DNA of 14,384 nt from Lysobacterales bacterium CG_4_10_14_3_um_filter_64_11 (GCA_002782905.1 PFJA01000065.1:1-14384); one strand, 5' to 3'. Counted from the stretch's first letter, positions 1-8,175 are shown. The notes: generated by a model not told the origin, from the letters alone. Program-made: numbers and translations.

Positions 1-2478
1 CGAGGTGCCGCCGGCGGTGACGGTAGTGGTGATACCTGCGCCCGGGGTGACCGTGCAGGCGACCGTGCCCGGCGTGCGGGTGGCCGATACCAGCACGAAG
101 CCGGTGTCGTTGGCGGGGATGGTGAAGGTATCCTCAAACACCACGCCCGGCACCGCCGATGGCCCCTGATTGCGGTATTCGATGCGGTACTGGGTATCGA
201 CACCGGCGCGGCCAGGGGTACCCGACAGAATCGTCTTCGATGTGGTTTGCACATTGGCGACACGGTCGATCTGCACAAAATCCTGAGCGACGTTGTTGCT
301 GGTATCGGACTCGCCGATCGCATCCGGCGAGGCGCCATCGACATGCACTTCGGCGCTGTTGCACAACGCGTTGCTGACGCTCACGCCGTCGCAGGTCACG
401 TTGCTGGCGCTGGAATCGTTGAGCGGACGCGCGACCGTGATGGTGATGGTGCGGCTATCGCCTGGCGCCAACTGGAAACCGGCCACGGAAACGCAGCGCA
501 CGATGGCGGCCGATGCACAAGCAAAGTCGGCCGATGCGATCACCGTCGGCACCGGCGTGCGGCCGGCGATGAACCCGGGCACCGCGTCGTCGACCACGAT
601 GCCGCCCATCGGGTTGCTGCCGGCGTTGCCGACAACCAGGGTGTAGGTGACGCTGTTCTCGGCGGTGGTGACTACCTTGTCGCCACCAACCGGCGTGCTG
701 GTAACCTTGCTGATGGTCAGGTCGCCGCTTTCATTGGTGGCGCGCGCGGTGGCGCCGGTGCAGTCATTGCCTGGCGTTGGGTCGAGGTTGGTGCCATCGG
801 CGGTATCGGGCTCGCCGCTGCCGCCGCTGCCGCCGGTGCAGGCGGTGTTGGTCAGCGTGCCGGCAGTGATCGCGCGGGTGGTGAGAAACAGGCGGTTGCC
901 GCCGTCCAGAGTCTGCCCGACATTGACCGGATACGGGCCGTTGAAGGTGCAGGTGACCGTTTGCGTGGGCGGCGCGCCATTGGCCACACACGCCCACGGC
1001 CCGGAAGCGAACAAGAACTGTTCGCCAGCGGCCAGGGTATCGGTGATTTGCAGATTGGCGCTGACCGCCAGCGGGCCATCGTTACGGACCACGATATCCG
1101 ACACCATGCGGCTGGCGGTATCGGGGCTGAAGCCATCCCACACCGGCACGATCGCAGGGCCTTTGCCTTTGCTTTGCAGCACCAGATCGGCACCGCGCGG
1201 CAACACGGTGAGGTTCACCGAACCACTGTTGTTGCCGGGCACCGGTTCATCGGTATCGGCGCTGATGGTGGCGGTGTTGGTAACGCTGCCCGCGGCCAGC
1301 GCCGGAATCTGCACGCTGAACTGGATGTCGTCGCTGGCACCCACCGGGAAGCTGGCGCGGGTACAGCTCACACTGGGGTCGCCCGGATTGCCCGGACACA
1401 GCCAGTTCGGGCTCGACAGCACCGAGACCAACATGAAACCGGCCGGCAGGTTGTCCACCAGCAGCGCATTGACCGCCGTGCTCGGGCCGAGGTTGCGCGG
1501 CCGCAGGGTGAAGGTAACGGTGTCGCCGGCCACCGCGGGCGACGGCGTTGCGAGCTTGGTCACGGTCAGATCGGCACCCGGAGTGACCGCGGTATCGACG
1601 CTGGCGGTGTTGTTGCCGGGCACCGGATCGGGGGTGGCACCGACGCCGGTGGTATCCACCGTCGCGGCATTGGTAATGGTGCCGGAACCGGCGTTGACCT
1701 TGGCGCGAAACGTGAATTGCGCACTGCCGCCATTGCTCAAGTCGCTGGCGCGGGTCGCGGTCAGGGTCTGGCCGCTGAGCGAGAAACTCCAGCCGGCGCC
1801 ACTGCCGCTGCCACTGACAAAACTGGTAGCAGCCGGCAGGTTGTCGATCACCCGCACACCGCTGGCAGTGCTCGGCCCGAGGTTATCGACGCTGATGGTG
1901 TAGGTGACTTCGGCGCCGCCGACCACCGGATCCGGCGAATCGCTTTTGCTGATCGCCAGATTGGCGCCATTGGTGACGGTGGTGATCTGCTCGGCGGCGT
2001 TGTTGGCCGAATCGGAATCGCCCGCGAAAAACGCATCGCCATTGGCCAGCGGCAGCGCCGTGGCCGGCGGTATGCCGGTGCCGATCGCGCCGCGCAAGGT
2101 GACCACGCTGGGCAGCGTGGTGACGAACTGCAACTGGAATGCCACCGGCGCACCGCCAGCCGGCGGCAGCGTCCCCTCCAGGTTGCCGTGTGTGCACTCG
2201 ATTCGGCTACCCGCCACCGCGCAGAATGCCGGCAGATTGACCGGCGAGGTGCCACCCGGCACATCGTAGATGCTGCGCACATCGTTCGCGGTGTCGGAAT
2301 CGCCGTTGAGCAACTCGACTTCGTAGATGATCGTGCCGCCGGCCGGCACCGGGTCGGTAAGATCGTCGCGCAGAAAGCTGTATTGCAAATCGAACGCCAA
2401 CGCCGGCGCGGACAGCAACGATCCGCAGACAAATGCGGCGCCAACGGCGCGAGCGCGCCGAGCGATGGTGGTCAACAT
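1..2478 (-). CDS. Secreted DUF11-repeat surface protein, 3' end missing
   Basis: The minus-strand frame is open from an ATG at 2478 to the window edge, giving 826 codons with no stop, so the C-terminus and any anchor lie outside. The start is set by a strong AGGGGA ribosome site at 2483-2488, five bases upstream. Residues 1-28 form a signal peptide (basic start, hydrophobic core, ending APALA before FDLQ). Six beta-sandwich-like modules of about 130-155 residues follow, beginning near residues 29, 172, 302, 430, 585 and 741. Most open with a form of A(D/N)LxxxK and contain a VxNxGPS-type turn; several end in a PGNN or SDTANN-type motif. This is the DUF11 (conserved repeat domain) pattern. Several modules carry a pair of cysteines, compatible with disulfides outside the cytoplasm. 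DUF11 proteins are usually large extracellular or cell-surface proteins; an adhesive or structural role is inferred, with no catalytic motif seen. Confidence 0.9.
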   Translation of the reverse strand, partial: MLTTIARRARAVGAAFVCGSLLSAPALAFDLQYSFLRDDLTDPVPAGGTIIYEVELLNGDSDTANDVRSIYDVPGGTSPVNLPAFCAVAGSRIECTHGNLEGTLPPAGGAPVAFQLQFVTTLPSVVTLRGAIGTGIPPATALPLANGDAFFAGDSDSANNAAEQITTVTNGANLAISKSDSPDPVVGGAEVTYTISVDNLGPSTASGVRVIDNLPAATSFVSGSGSGAGWSFSLSGQTLTATRASDLSNGGSAQFTFRAKVNAGSGTITNAATVDTTGVGATPDPVPGNNTASVDTAVTPGADLTVTKLATPSPAVAGDTVTFTLRPRNLGPSTAVNALLVDNLPAGFMLVSVLSSPNWLCPGNPGDPSVSCTRASFPVGASDDIQFSVQIPALAAGSVTNTATISADTDEPVPGNNSGSVNLTVLPRGADLVLQSKGKGPAIVPVWDGFSPDTASRMVSDIVVRNDGPLAVSANLQITDTLAAGEQFLFASGPWACVANGAPPTQTVTCTFNGPYPVNVGQTLDGGNRLFLTTRAITAGTLTNTACTGGSGGSGEPDTADGTNLDPTPGNDCTGATARATNESGDLTISKVTSTPVGGDKVVTTAENSVTYTLVVGNAGSNPMGGIVVDDAVPGFIAGRTPVPTVIASADFACASAAIVRCVSVAGFQLAPGDSRTITITVARPLNDSSASNVTCDGVSVSNALCNSAEVHVDGASPDAIGESDTSNNVAQDFVQIDRVANVQTTSKTILSGTPGRAGVDTQYRIEYRNQGPSAVPGVVFEDTFTIPANDTGFVLVSATRTPGTVACTVTPGAGITTTVTAGGTS

Positions 2479-2795
2479 GTTGTCCCCTGTTCCGTGTTCT
2501 ACGGCAAACGGATGACCCATTCACCGCACTGGATTTGCCACCTCGACGCGACCGCTGGCAGTCTGTCGGGCTTGACGCTGATCTACTCGGCAACTGCTCC
2601 TGCCTTGCTCTACCTCCTGCATCCATGCAGTCGTGCGGAAAAGCCGCGTTAGGACAGATTTCCCGCTTTTACTCGCTGAAGGGCTCTGCCATCCGCCTCA
2701 GAAGACCGAAAAAACCACCTCGAACCGGCCATCTCTCTCAACGAGTACCGCGTAGCGCGCGGCAGATAGCGGCCTTCCGGCGCAATTTGGCGCGC

Positions 2796-2804
2796 AGTAT
2801 AGCA
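2796..2804 (-). promoter_or_regulatory. Extended -10 promoter for the DUF11 gene
   Basis: On the minus strand the sequence reads TGCTATACT, an extended -10 (TGn followed by TATACT, five of six matches to TATAAT). No good -35 box sits 17 bases upstream, which is typical of extended -10 promoters. It is the best sigma70-like signal before the DUF11 gene and would start transcription near 2789. Inferred from motif only. Confidence 0.45.
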
Positions 2805-2828
2805 CAAGCAAGGGTGAAAAGTGTGACC

Positions 2829-2845
2829 CAATTCACCCCGAATTG
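2829..2845. promoter_or_regulatory. Inverted repeat upstream of DUF11 promoter
   Basis: A perfect 6-bp inverted repeat, CAATTC and GAATTG, is separated by five bases. It lies about 25 bases upstream of the extended -10 element, where a regulator could bind over or next to the -35 region. An operator is possible, but arms this short can arise by chance. Confidence 0.25.
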
Positions 2846-2980
2846 ACCCGATATATGGGTTTACAGCCACCCGGAAACGCAGCAAACACGCCCTCATGCA
2901 CGCGGTCAGCGCGCACCCACGCGCCGTTGCGGGGCGACCCGACTCAATGCGGTTCGGTTACCCACCACGAGCCCCAATCC

Positions 2981-3067
2981 CGTCATTCCAGCGGAAGCAG
3001 AAATCCAGGTTGCTGTTGATTTGCCAGGGCAAAGTCAAAACGGACACCAGCTTTCGCTGGGGTGACG
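2981..3067. repeat. MITE-like imperfect inverted repeat element
   Basis: An 87-bp element whose ends are imperfect inverted copies. The left end begins CGTCATTCCAGCGGAAGC, and the right end read in reverse begins CGTCACCCCAGCGAAAGC, so 15 of the first 18 bases agree. It lies between the convergent end of the amidohydrolase gene and the upstream region of the DUF11 gene. Elements beginning CGTCATTCC and ending GGAATGACG are common dispersed intergenic palindromes in proteobacteria; this copy looks diverged. It could fold in RNA but lacks a T tract. Confidence 0.55.
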
Positions 3068-3089
3068 ATTGGATGGGTTGTCGTCCAAT
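3068..3089. other. Short stem-loop after the amidohydrolase gene
   Basis: ATTGGA and TCCAAT form a 6-bp stem with a 10-base loop, about 25 bases past the amidohydrolase stop on the minus strand. It directly abuts the MITE-like element. No run of T follows, so terminator function is doubtful. Confidence 0.2.
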
Positions 3090-3113
3090 TGAACCGCATT
3101 GCGACGCGACCCC

Positions 3114-4688
<1,575 letters not shown>

Positions 4689-4706
4689 CGCCGTCTCCCG
4701 CCCGCC

Positions 4707-4724
4707 TGATCGAAGGGTCGATCA
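4707..4724. promoter_or_regulatory. Palindrome between SYLF and amidohydrolase genes
   Basis: TGATCGA and TCGATCA form a perfect 7-bp inverted repeat around a four-base loop. It sits 19 bases upstream of the amidohydrolase ATG and 25 bases past the SYLF stop on the same strand. No T run follows it, so it could be an operator, a leader hairpin or a weak terminator. The sequence does not decide between these. Confidence 0.35.
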
Positions 4725-4748
4725 TAGCGGCTCACGGGTAACGCGTGT

Positions 4749-5279
4749 TCAGCGTTTGATGCGGGTGATCTTGGAGCCTTCCAGGTTGATGTTGTACATC
4801 AGGCCCTTTTCGCCGAGCACGAATACGATGACCGGCTTGTTGGCGGTATTGCTGTCGATGGTGCCACCGGCGCCGAACTCGGCGATCACCGCGCTGCCAT
4901 CCACGCCCACCTTCCAGCCATCGGTGGCCTTGAACTTGATCAACGCCGCCTTGTCGGTGAACACGAACACCTGCGAGCGCAACTGCGCGCCCAACTGGAA
5001 TCCGATCGAGCCGGAAACGAGGTTGTAGTAACCGGCATTGCGGCCATGTTCCAGCAGCACGCCCTCGCCGTAATCGCCGCCCAGGCCGATGCCGGCCTTG
5101 TAAACGCGTGGATACACCAGCACCCCGGCCGCGTTGTGCACGATCGAGCGCACGCCGGGCTTGGTGGCGTACAACCGGCCCAGCGTCTCTTGCGCGCGGC
5201 GATCGATGACCGCGCCATCGGTTGCAGCGGCTGGCCAAGCCATTAGCGCCAACAGCAGCACGACAAACACATTACGCAT
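4749..5279 (-). CDS. Exported SYLF (Ysc84-type) domain protein
   Basis: A 176-residue protein with a signal peptide at 1-19 (MRNVFVV to AAA), so it is periplasmic or envelope-located. The mature part is essentially one SYLF domain. It shows the family's AGVLVYPRVYKAGIGLGGDYGEGVLL block (about 51-76), a YYNLVSGSIGFQLGAQ block (84-99) and a beta-rich end with VFVFTDKAAL and GGTID. SYLF/Ysc84 domains bind phosphoinositides in eukaryotes; bacterial members are known mostly as 'lipid-binding SYLF' proteins of unclear role. The start at 5279 is preferred over an upstream in-frame start at 5318 because GGAG lies nine to ten bases before it and the signal peptide then begins cleanly. The gap to the SDR gene is 143 bases, so it may have its own promoter. 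A GC palindrome (GCGGCGCGCCGC, 5332-5343) lies in that gap. Confidence 0.88.
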   Translation of the reverse strand: MRNVFVVLLLALMAWPAAATDGAVIDRRAQETLGRLYATKPGVRSIVHNAAGVLVYPRVYKAGIGLGGDYGEGVLLEHGRNAGYYNLVSGSIGFQLGAQLRSQVFVFTDKAALIKFKATDGWKVGVDGSAVIAEFGAGGTIDSNTANKPVIVFVLGEKGLMYNINLEGSKITRIKR

Positions 5280-5422
5280 AATCGATTTCTCCGGTTTGCA
5301 GCAGTACACAAGTTGCAAGCAGGCGAATCATGCGGCGCGCCGCCGGCGACTGGTACGCAATCATCGGCCATTGCGGCTTAACCTGAGCCGACGCGGCTGC
5401 ATCCGGGATGCCGGTACCTCGG

Positions 5423-6199
5423 CTAAAACCCATTTCGCAAAAAGCCACCATCTACGGCAATGCACTCGCCGGTGATGTAGCTCGCTGCGGGCAAGCACAG
5501 GAATGCCACTGCTGCCGCCACCTCTTCGGGCTCGCCGACGCGCTGCATCGGCGTGCGCGCAATCACTTCTTCGTAGTAATCCGGGTCGGCGAGCTTGGCC
5601 GAGGTGCGGCGGGTGCGGATGTACCACGGTGCCACCGCGTTGACGCGGATACCATCCGCGGCCCATTCGCAGGCCAGGTTGCGGGTGAGCTGGTGCAAAG
5701 CGGCCTTGGTCATGCCATACACCACCCCGGAGCGGACATGCGTGAGTCCCGATACCGAGCCGACATTGACGATGCTGGCGCTGCCGTGTCGACACAAGTG
5801 CGGGTACGCGTTGCGGCACAACTCGAATGCGGAAAACACGTTGGTCTCGAACAGGGCACGCCACTCGTTCTCGGCATAATCGATTGCCGCGCGAGTCTGA
5901 TTGGCGCCGACATTATTGACCAGAATGCTCAAGCCAAGCCCCATATCCTCGATCCAATCGCACAGCGCATCACGGCCATCGGCGGCGGCGGCATCGCACG
6001 CCTTGGCGTGGATCGCCACCTGCGGCTGATCGTCGGCGATTTCCTTGCGTGCGCGTTCGAGCTGATCGGGATCGCGCGCGATCATCAACACGCTTGCGCC
6101 CAAGCCGGCCAGTTCTGCGGCAATCGCCTGGCCGATGCCAGCACTGGCACCGGTGACCAGCGCCACTTCACCATCCAGCCGCCAACGGTGCTTGGCCAT
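5423..6199 (-). CDS. SDR-family NAD(P)-dependent oxidoreductase
   Basis: A 258-residue classical short-chain dehydrogenase/reductase. From the chosen start, the cofactor motif TGASAGIG is at 16-23, NNVG at 95-98, Asn120, Ser148 and YGMTK with Tyr161 and Lys165, giving a complete Asn-Ser-Tyr-Lys tetrad. Arg42 after the second strand (MIAR) suggests NADP(H). The end GECIAVDGGFLRNGF is typical of tropinone-reductase-like and 3-oxoacyl-ACP-reductase-like members. The substrate is not predictable. No signal peptide is seen, so it is cytoplasmic. The ATG at 6199 is chosen over a GTG at 6211 because GGAGAG lies just upstream. It is divergent from the small lipoprotein gene, whose start is 63 bases away, so the two promoters must lie close together. 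Confidence 0.92.
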   Translation of the reverse strand: MAKHRWRLDGEVALVTGASAGIGQAIAAELAGLGASVLMIARDPDQLERARKEIADDQPQVAIHAKACDAAAADGRDALCDWIEDMGLGLSILVNNVGANQTRAAIDYAENEWRALFETNVFSAFELCRNAYPHLCRHGSASIVNVGSVSGLTHVRSGVVYGMTKAALHQLTRNLACEWAADGIRVNAVAPWYIRTRRTSAKLADPDYYEEVIARTPMQRVGEPEEVAAAVAFLCLPAASYITGECIAVDGGFLRNGF

Positions 6200-6262
6200 C
6201 GCGCTCTCCACAGTTTTGCTACTGGCGTTAGGATAGCGCAGGCCACCACCGATGGAGCTGTC

Positions 6263-6475
6263 ATGCGCGCGTTTGCTTTGCTACCGATCCTGCTGTTGGC
6301 CGCGTGCGGCAACGATACCGCGAAAGCACCACCGCAAGCCGCCGATCCCGAGCCACAGGCAACGCAATTGCGCGATGCGGTCAAGGCCCCGCTGGACAAG
6401 GCGCGCGAGGCCGAGCAGTTGCTCGAACACAGCACCGATGCCACCGACAAGGCGCTGCAAGACGCGGGCGGTTGA
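6263..6475 (+). CDS. Small lipoprotein, 70 residues
   Basis: The ATG at 6263 follows GGAG with five bases between, and the frame ends in TGA at 6473. The product begins MRAFALLPILLLAACGND, a short hydrophobic signal with a good lipobox (LAAC, Cys15), so it should be lipidated and membrane-anchored. Residues 21-36 are Pro/Ala-rich. Residues 35-67 are charged and predicted helical (QLRDAVKAPLDKAREAEQLL), possibly a short coiled coil. No family is recognised. An in-frame open stretch extends upstream, but the ribosome site and lipobox fix this start. It is transcribed divergently from the SDR gene and followed immediately by a hairpin terminator, so it is probably a single-gene unit. Confidence 0.8.
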   Translation: MRAFALLPILLLAACGNDTAKAPPQAADPEPQATQLRDAVKAPLDKAREAEQLLEHSTDATDKALQDAGG

Positions 6476-6506
6476 GCGACAGCACTTCACTGTCGCTTGC
6501 TTTTGC
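6475..6506 (+). terminator. Intrinsic terminator of the small lipoprotein gene
   Basis: AGCGACAG and CTGTCGCT form a perfect 8-bp stem with a seven-base loop (6475-6497). The T-containing tract TGCTTTTGC follows. It begins at the last base of the stop codon, a normal position for a rho-independent terminator, although the T run is interrupted. Confidence 0.65.
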
Positions 6507-6510
6507 GCCG

Positions 6511-6671
6511 CAGGTCGGCGTCATGCCTCACCGCCGCCATCATTGCGCATCCTGCTTGACGATCCCGGCCGACGGCGCCAATCCTTGGGCGCCGGCTCTG
6601 CGGCGCGTTGTCACACGGCCCGCGCATCCCTGCGCTTCGGCTCCGCTTTTTCGTTTCATTCCGCCGACCTG
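6511..6671. repeat. Segment bounded by 10-bp inverted repeats
   Basis: CAGGTCGGCG at 6511-6520 and its exact complement CGCCGACCTG at 6662-6671 flank 141 bases. Just inside the arms, ATG is shared after two mismatches. No target-site duplication is visible. The inner sequence has no convincing ORF. It may be an old small mobile or structured element, or chance. Confidence 0.3.
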
Positions 6672-6687
6672 TCGCAATGTGCCGTCG

Positions 6688-6724
6688 TAGCCCGGGTAGA
6701 GGCCCAACGGGCCGAAACCCGGGG
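6688..6724. repeat. CCCGGG stem-loop intergenic repeat
   Basis: The outer arms CCCGGGT (6691-6697) and ACCCGGG (6717-6723) enclose inner arms GGCCC and GGGCC (6701-6705, 6709-6713) with a three-base loop, giving a two-part hairpin. The sequence GTAGCCCGGGTAGAGGCC is, from general knowledge, a frequent intergenic repeat in Xanthomonadales-type genomes. Its function is not established here. Confidence 0.6.
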
Positions 6725-6773
6725 CGCCGCGTAGCGGTGGAACCGACACCCACAGATGAATGTTCTTGCCGCG

Positions 6774-6803
6774 TTTCCTTTGCGCTCTTTGCGTCCTTTG
6801 CGG
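6774..6803 (+). repeat. CTTTGCG-rich 30-bp repeat unit, copy A
   Basis: The unit runs from TTTCCTTTGCGC to TCCTTTGCGG and contains an internal near-repeat CTTTGCG. It matches 26 of 30 bases at 10266-10295 and, inverted, 24 of 30 bases at 10219-10248. This single copy lies between the CCCGGG hairpin and uppP. Confidence 0.6.
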
Positions 6804-7013
6804 ATCAAACGCTTTACGCTGCGCCCGCCAGGTTCATGATCCGTGTGCAGTTCCAACCACTGGAAAAAGCAGCCCGCGATGGCGCCGTGTTCCGGGCGCC
6901 CGTGCAGGTCGCACGAACGCGCCATTCGGGTGTCTGGTTACTGTCGCCTGACGATAATCGCGTAAAGTACGCGACTGGTTTGGTCGGGCGGCACGTGCCG
7001 CAAGTGAATGCGC

Positions 7014-7799
7014 ATGGATTATCTGATCGCCGCCTTGCTCGGTGTGATCGAGGGCATCACCGAGTTTTTGCCGATTTCCAGCACCGGCCATCTGCTGATC
7101 GCCGAGTACTGGTTGGGGCATCAGTCCGACCTGTTCAACATCGTGATTCAGGCCGGCGCCATCGTCGCGGTAACCGCTATCTACCGGCAACGGGTATGGG
7201 CACTGCTGACCGGCCTGCGCGATCCCGGGACACGGCGCTACGCGTTGCAACTGGCGCTGGCGTTCGCCATTACGGCCGTGCTCGGCCTGCTGGTGACGCA
7301 GCTCGGCTTCAAACTGCCCGAGACGGTGACGCCGGTTGCGCTGGCACTGGTGCTGGGCGGCGTGTGGATGATCGTCGCCGAACGCCTGGCCGAACGGAGC
7401 CCGCCGAGTTCGCAAATCACCTGGACCGTTGCCATTGCAGTCGGGCTGGCACAAGTGGTTGCCGCCATTTTCCCCGGCACCTCACGCTCCAGCGCCACCA
7501 TCTTCATTGCCTTGCTGGCCGGCACCGGCGATCGCAAGGCGGCCACCGAGTTTGCGTTTCTGGTTGGCATCCCGACCATGTTCGCGGCCAGCGGTTACCA
7601 CCTGCTCAAGCATCTGGGCGAGCCGACGACGGAAAACTGGGGTGCGCTTGGCGTTGCTTTCGCGGTATCCACGATTACCGCGTTCGTGGCGGTGAAATGG
7701 CTGCTGGGCTACATCCAGAGCCACCGCTTCACCGCGTTTGCGGTGTACCGCATCGTGCTCGGCGTGGCGTTGCTGCTGTGGTTGCCGGTGGGCGGTTGA
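7014..7799 (+). CDS. uppP: Undecaprenyl-diphosphate phosphatase (UppP/BacA)
   Basis: An integral inner-membrane phosphatase that converts undecaprenyl diphosphate to the monophosphate, recycling the lipid carrier used for peptidoglycan and other envelope polymers; extra copies give bacitracin resistance. The product has 261 residues from this start, slightly short of the usual 265-275. The family signatures are complete: EGITEFLPISSTGH at 13-26 (Glu13, Glu17, Ser23, His26) and FPGTSRS at 153-159 with Arg158. About eight hydrophobic segments are seen. A second in-frame ATG at 7008 would add two residues. 7014 is preferred because AAGTGA lies six bases before it and the protein then begins MDYLIAALLG as family members do, but the choice is uncertain. 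The gene stands alone between repeat-rich gaps. Confidence 0.95.
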   Translation: MDYLIAALLGVIEGITEFLPISSTGHLLIAEYWLGHQSDLFNIVIQAGAIVAVTAIYRQRVWALLTGLRDPGTRRYALQLALAFAITAVLGLLVTQLGFKLPETVTPVALALVLGGVWMIVAERLAERSPPSSQITWTVAIAVGLAQVVAAIFPGTSRSSATIFIALLAGTGDRKAATEFAFLVGIPTMFAASGYHLLKHLGEPTTENWGALGVAFAVSTITAFVAVKWLLGYIQSHRFTAFAVYRIVLGVALLLWLPVGG

Positions 7800-7928
7800 T
7801 GCGCCTTGTGGTTGATGGCTAGCGCGCAGCGAACCCATCCCGCGAGTTATGGCACGCAATAGCCACATGTAGCGCATGGATGCGCGGTCGAGAGCGACAC
7901 TGCGCCGTAAAGCACGGCGAGCATCGCA

Positions 7929-7999
7929 GGCAGACGCAGGGGAAAGGCGCCCATGTTTGAGCACAGGGATGTGCGAGTTGGCGCCGGCCTGCGTCTGCC
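7929..7999. repeat. 12-bp inverted repeat pair
   Basis: GGCAGACGCAGG and its exact complement CCTGCGTCTGCC are 47 bases apart. The right arm also competes to form a smaller hairpin with AGACGC at 8001-8006, so two alternative structures are possible in RNA. It is part of the composite repeat block after uppP. Confidence 0.5.
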
Positions 8000-8064
8000 G
8001 AGACGCGCAGCGTCCCGTCGAGGCAGGAGCCGAGACGGCGTGCGCCCGGCGCAAGGCGTTTTTG

Positions 8065-8092
8065 GGTACTTTTTTGGCCTGCAAAAAGTACC
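8065..8092. repeat. GGTACTTTTT hairpin repeat
   Basis: GGTACTTTTT (8065-8074) and AAAAAGTACC (8083-8092) form a perfect 10-bp stem with an eight-base loop. It could act as a two-sided transcription barrier between plus-strand uppP and the minus-strand gene ending at 8176, although T runs lie in the stem and not after it. The motif is familiar as a dispersed intergenic element in Xanthomonadales-type genomes (general knowledge). Confidence 0.6.
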
Positions 8093-8095
8093 TCG

Positions 8096-8110
8096 CCGGC
8101 CGCAGGCCGG
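8096..8110. repeat. CCGGCC/GGCCGG hairpin
   Basis: A perfect 6-bp GC stem with loop GCA, four bases after the TACTTTTT hairpin. The two stems together form the end of the composite repeat block. Confidence 0.5.
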
Positions 8111-8175
8111 TGAAAGCCGTGCTGTCAGGGATACCAGCAACACGCCGTCACCGCAAGCCGCATCACATATCGATA

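Larger units (their letters stand above)
2479..2980. other. Intergenic leader region of the DUF11 gene
   Basis: No credible gene is seen. Read on the minus strand, it holds a candidate promoter (-10 at 2796-2801) and a predicted untranslated leader of about 310 nucleotides before the ATG at 2478. The leader contains a short CTGCAT/ATGCAG stem at 2617-2630. It does not match a riboswitch class I can recognise. Sequence from about 2850 to 2980 shows nothing identifiable. Confidence 0.5.
6498..7013. other. Repeat-bearing gap upstream of uppP
   Basis: About 515 bases with no supportable gene. It contains an inverted-repeat-bounded segment (6511-6671), a GGCGCC/GGCGCC stem (6574-6593), a CCCGGG hairpin repeat (6688-6724) and one copy of a 30-bp CTTTGCG-rich unit (6774-6803). 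The uppP promoter should lie in the last 100 bases. Possible -10 hexamers are GATAAT (6953-6958) and TAAAGT (6963-6968), but no convincing -35 accompanies either. Confidence 0.5.
7800..8175. other. Repeat-rich gap downstream of uppP
   Basis: No supportable gene. A series of stems is visible: GCGCAT/ATGCGC (7872-7885), a 12-bp inverted pair GGCAGACGCAGG (7929-7940) with CCTGCGTCTGCC (7988-7999), GCGTCT/AGACGC (7991-8006), then the two strong hairpins annotated separately. Multi-stem GC-rich blocks ending in a TACTTTTT hairpin are, as I recall, common after genes in Xanthomonadales-type genomes. Terminator or RNA-stability roles for uppP are plausible. Confidence 0.5.

Noticed and set aside
2207..2626. 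139-residue minus-strand ORF beginning in the DUF11 leader after a GGAGGT
   Set aside because: GGAGGT lies inside this ORF, downstream of its ATG, so it does not serve it. The product is Arg/Ser-rich, and most of the frame is the DUF11 gene read in another phase.
247..2652. 801-residue plus-strand ORF opposite the DUF11 gene
   Set aside because: Its product is an Ala/Gly/Arg/His-rich low-information sequence, as expected from the antisense of a GC-rich gene. The minus strand has a signal peptide, a ribosome site and repeated modules.
2479..2795. Riboswitch in the DUF11 leader (cyclic-di-GMP type considered)
   Set aside because: The conserved GEMM core sequence could not be found on the minus strand, and no other class consensus was recognised.
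6608..7822. 404-residue plus-strand ORF overlapping uppP in another frame
   Set aside because: It runs through repeats and then reads uppP out of frame; UppP in its own frame is complete and has all active-site residues.
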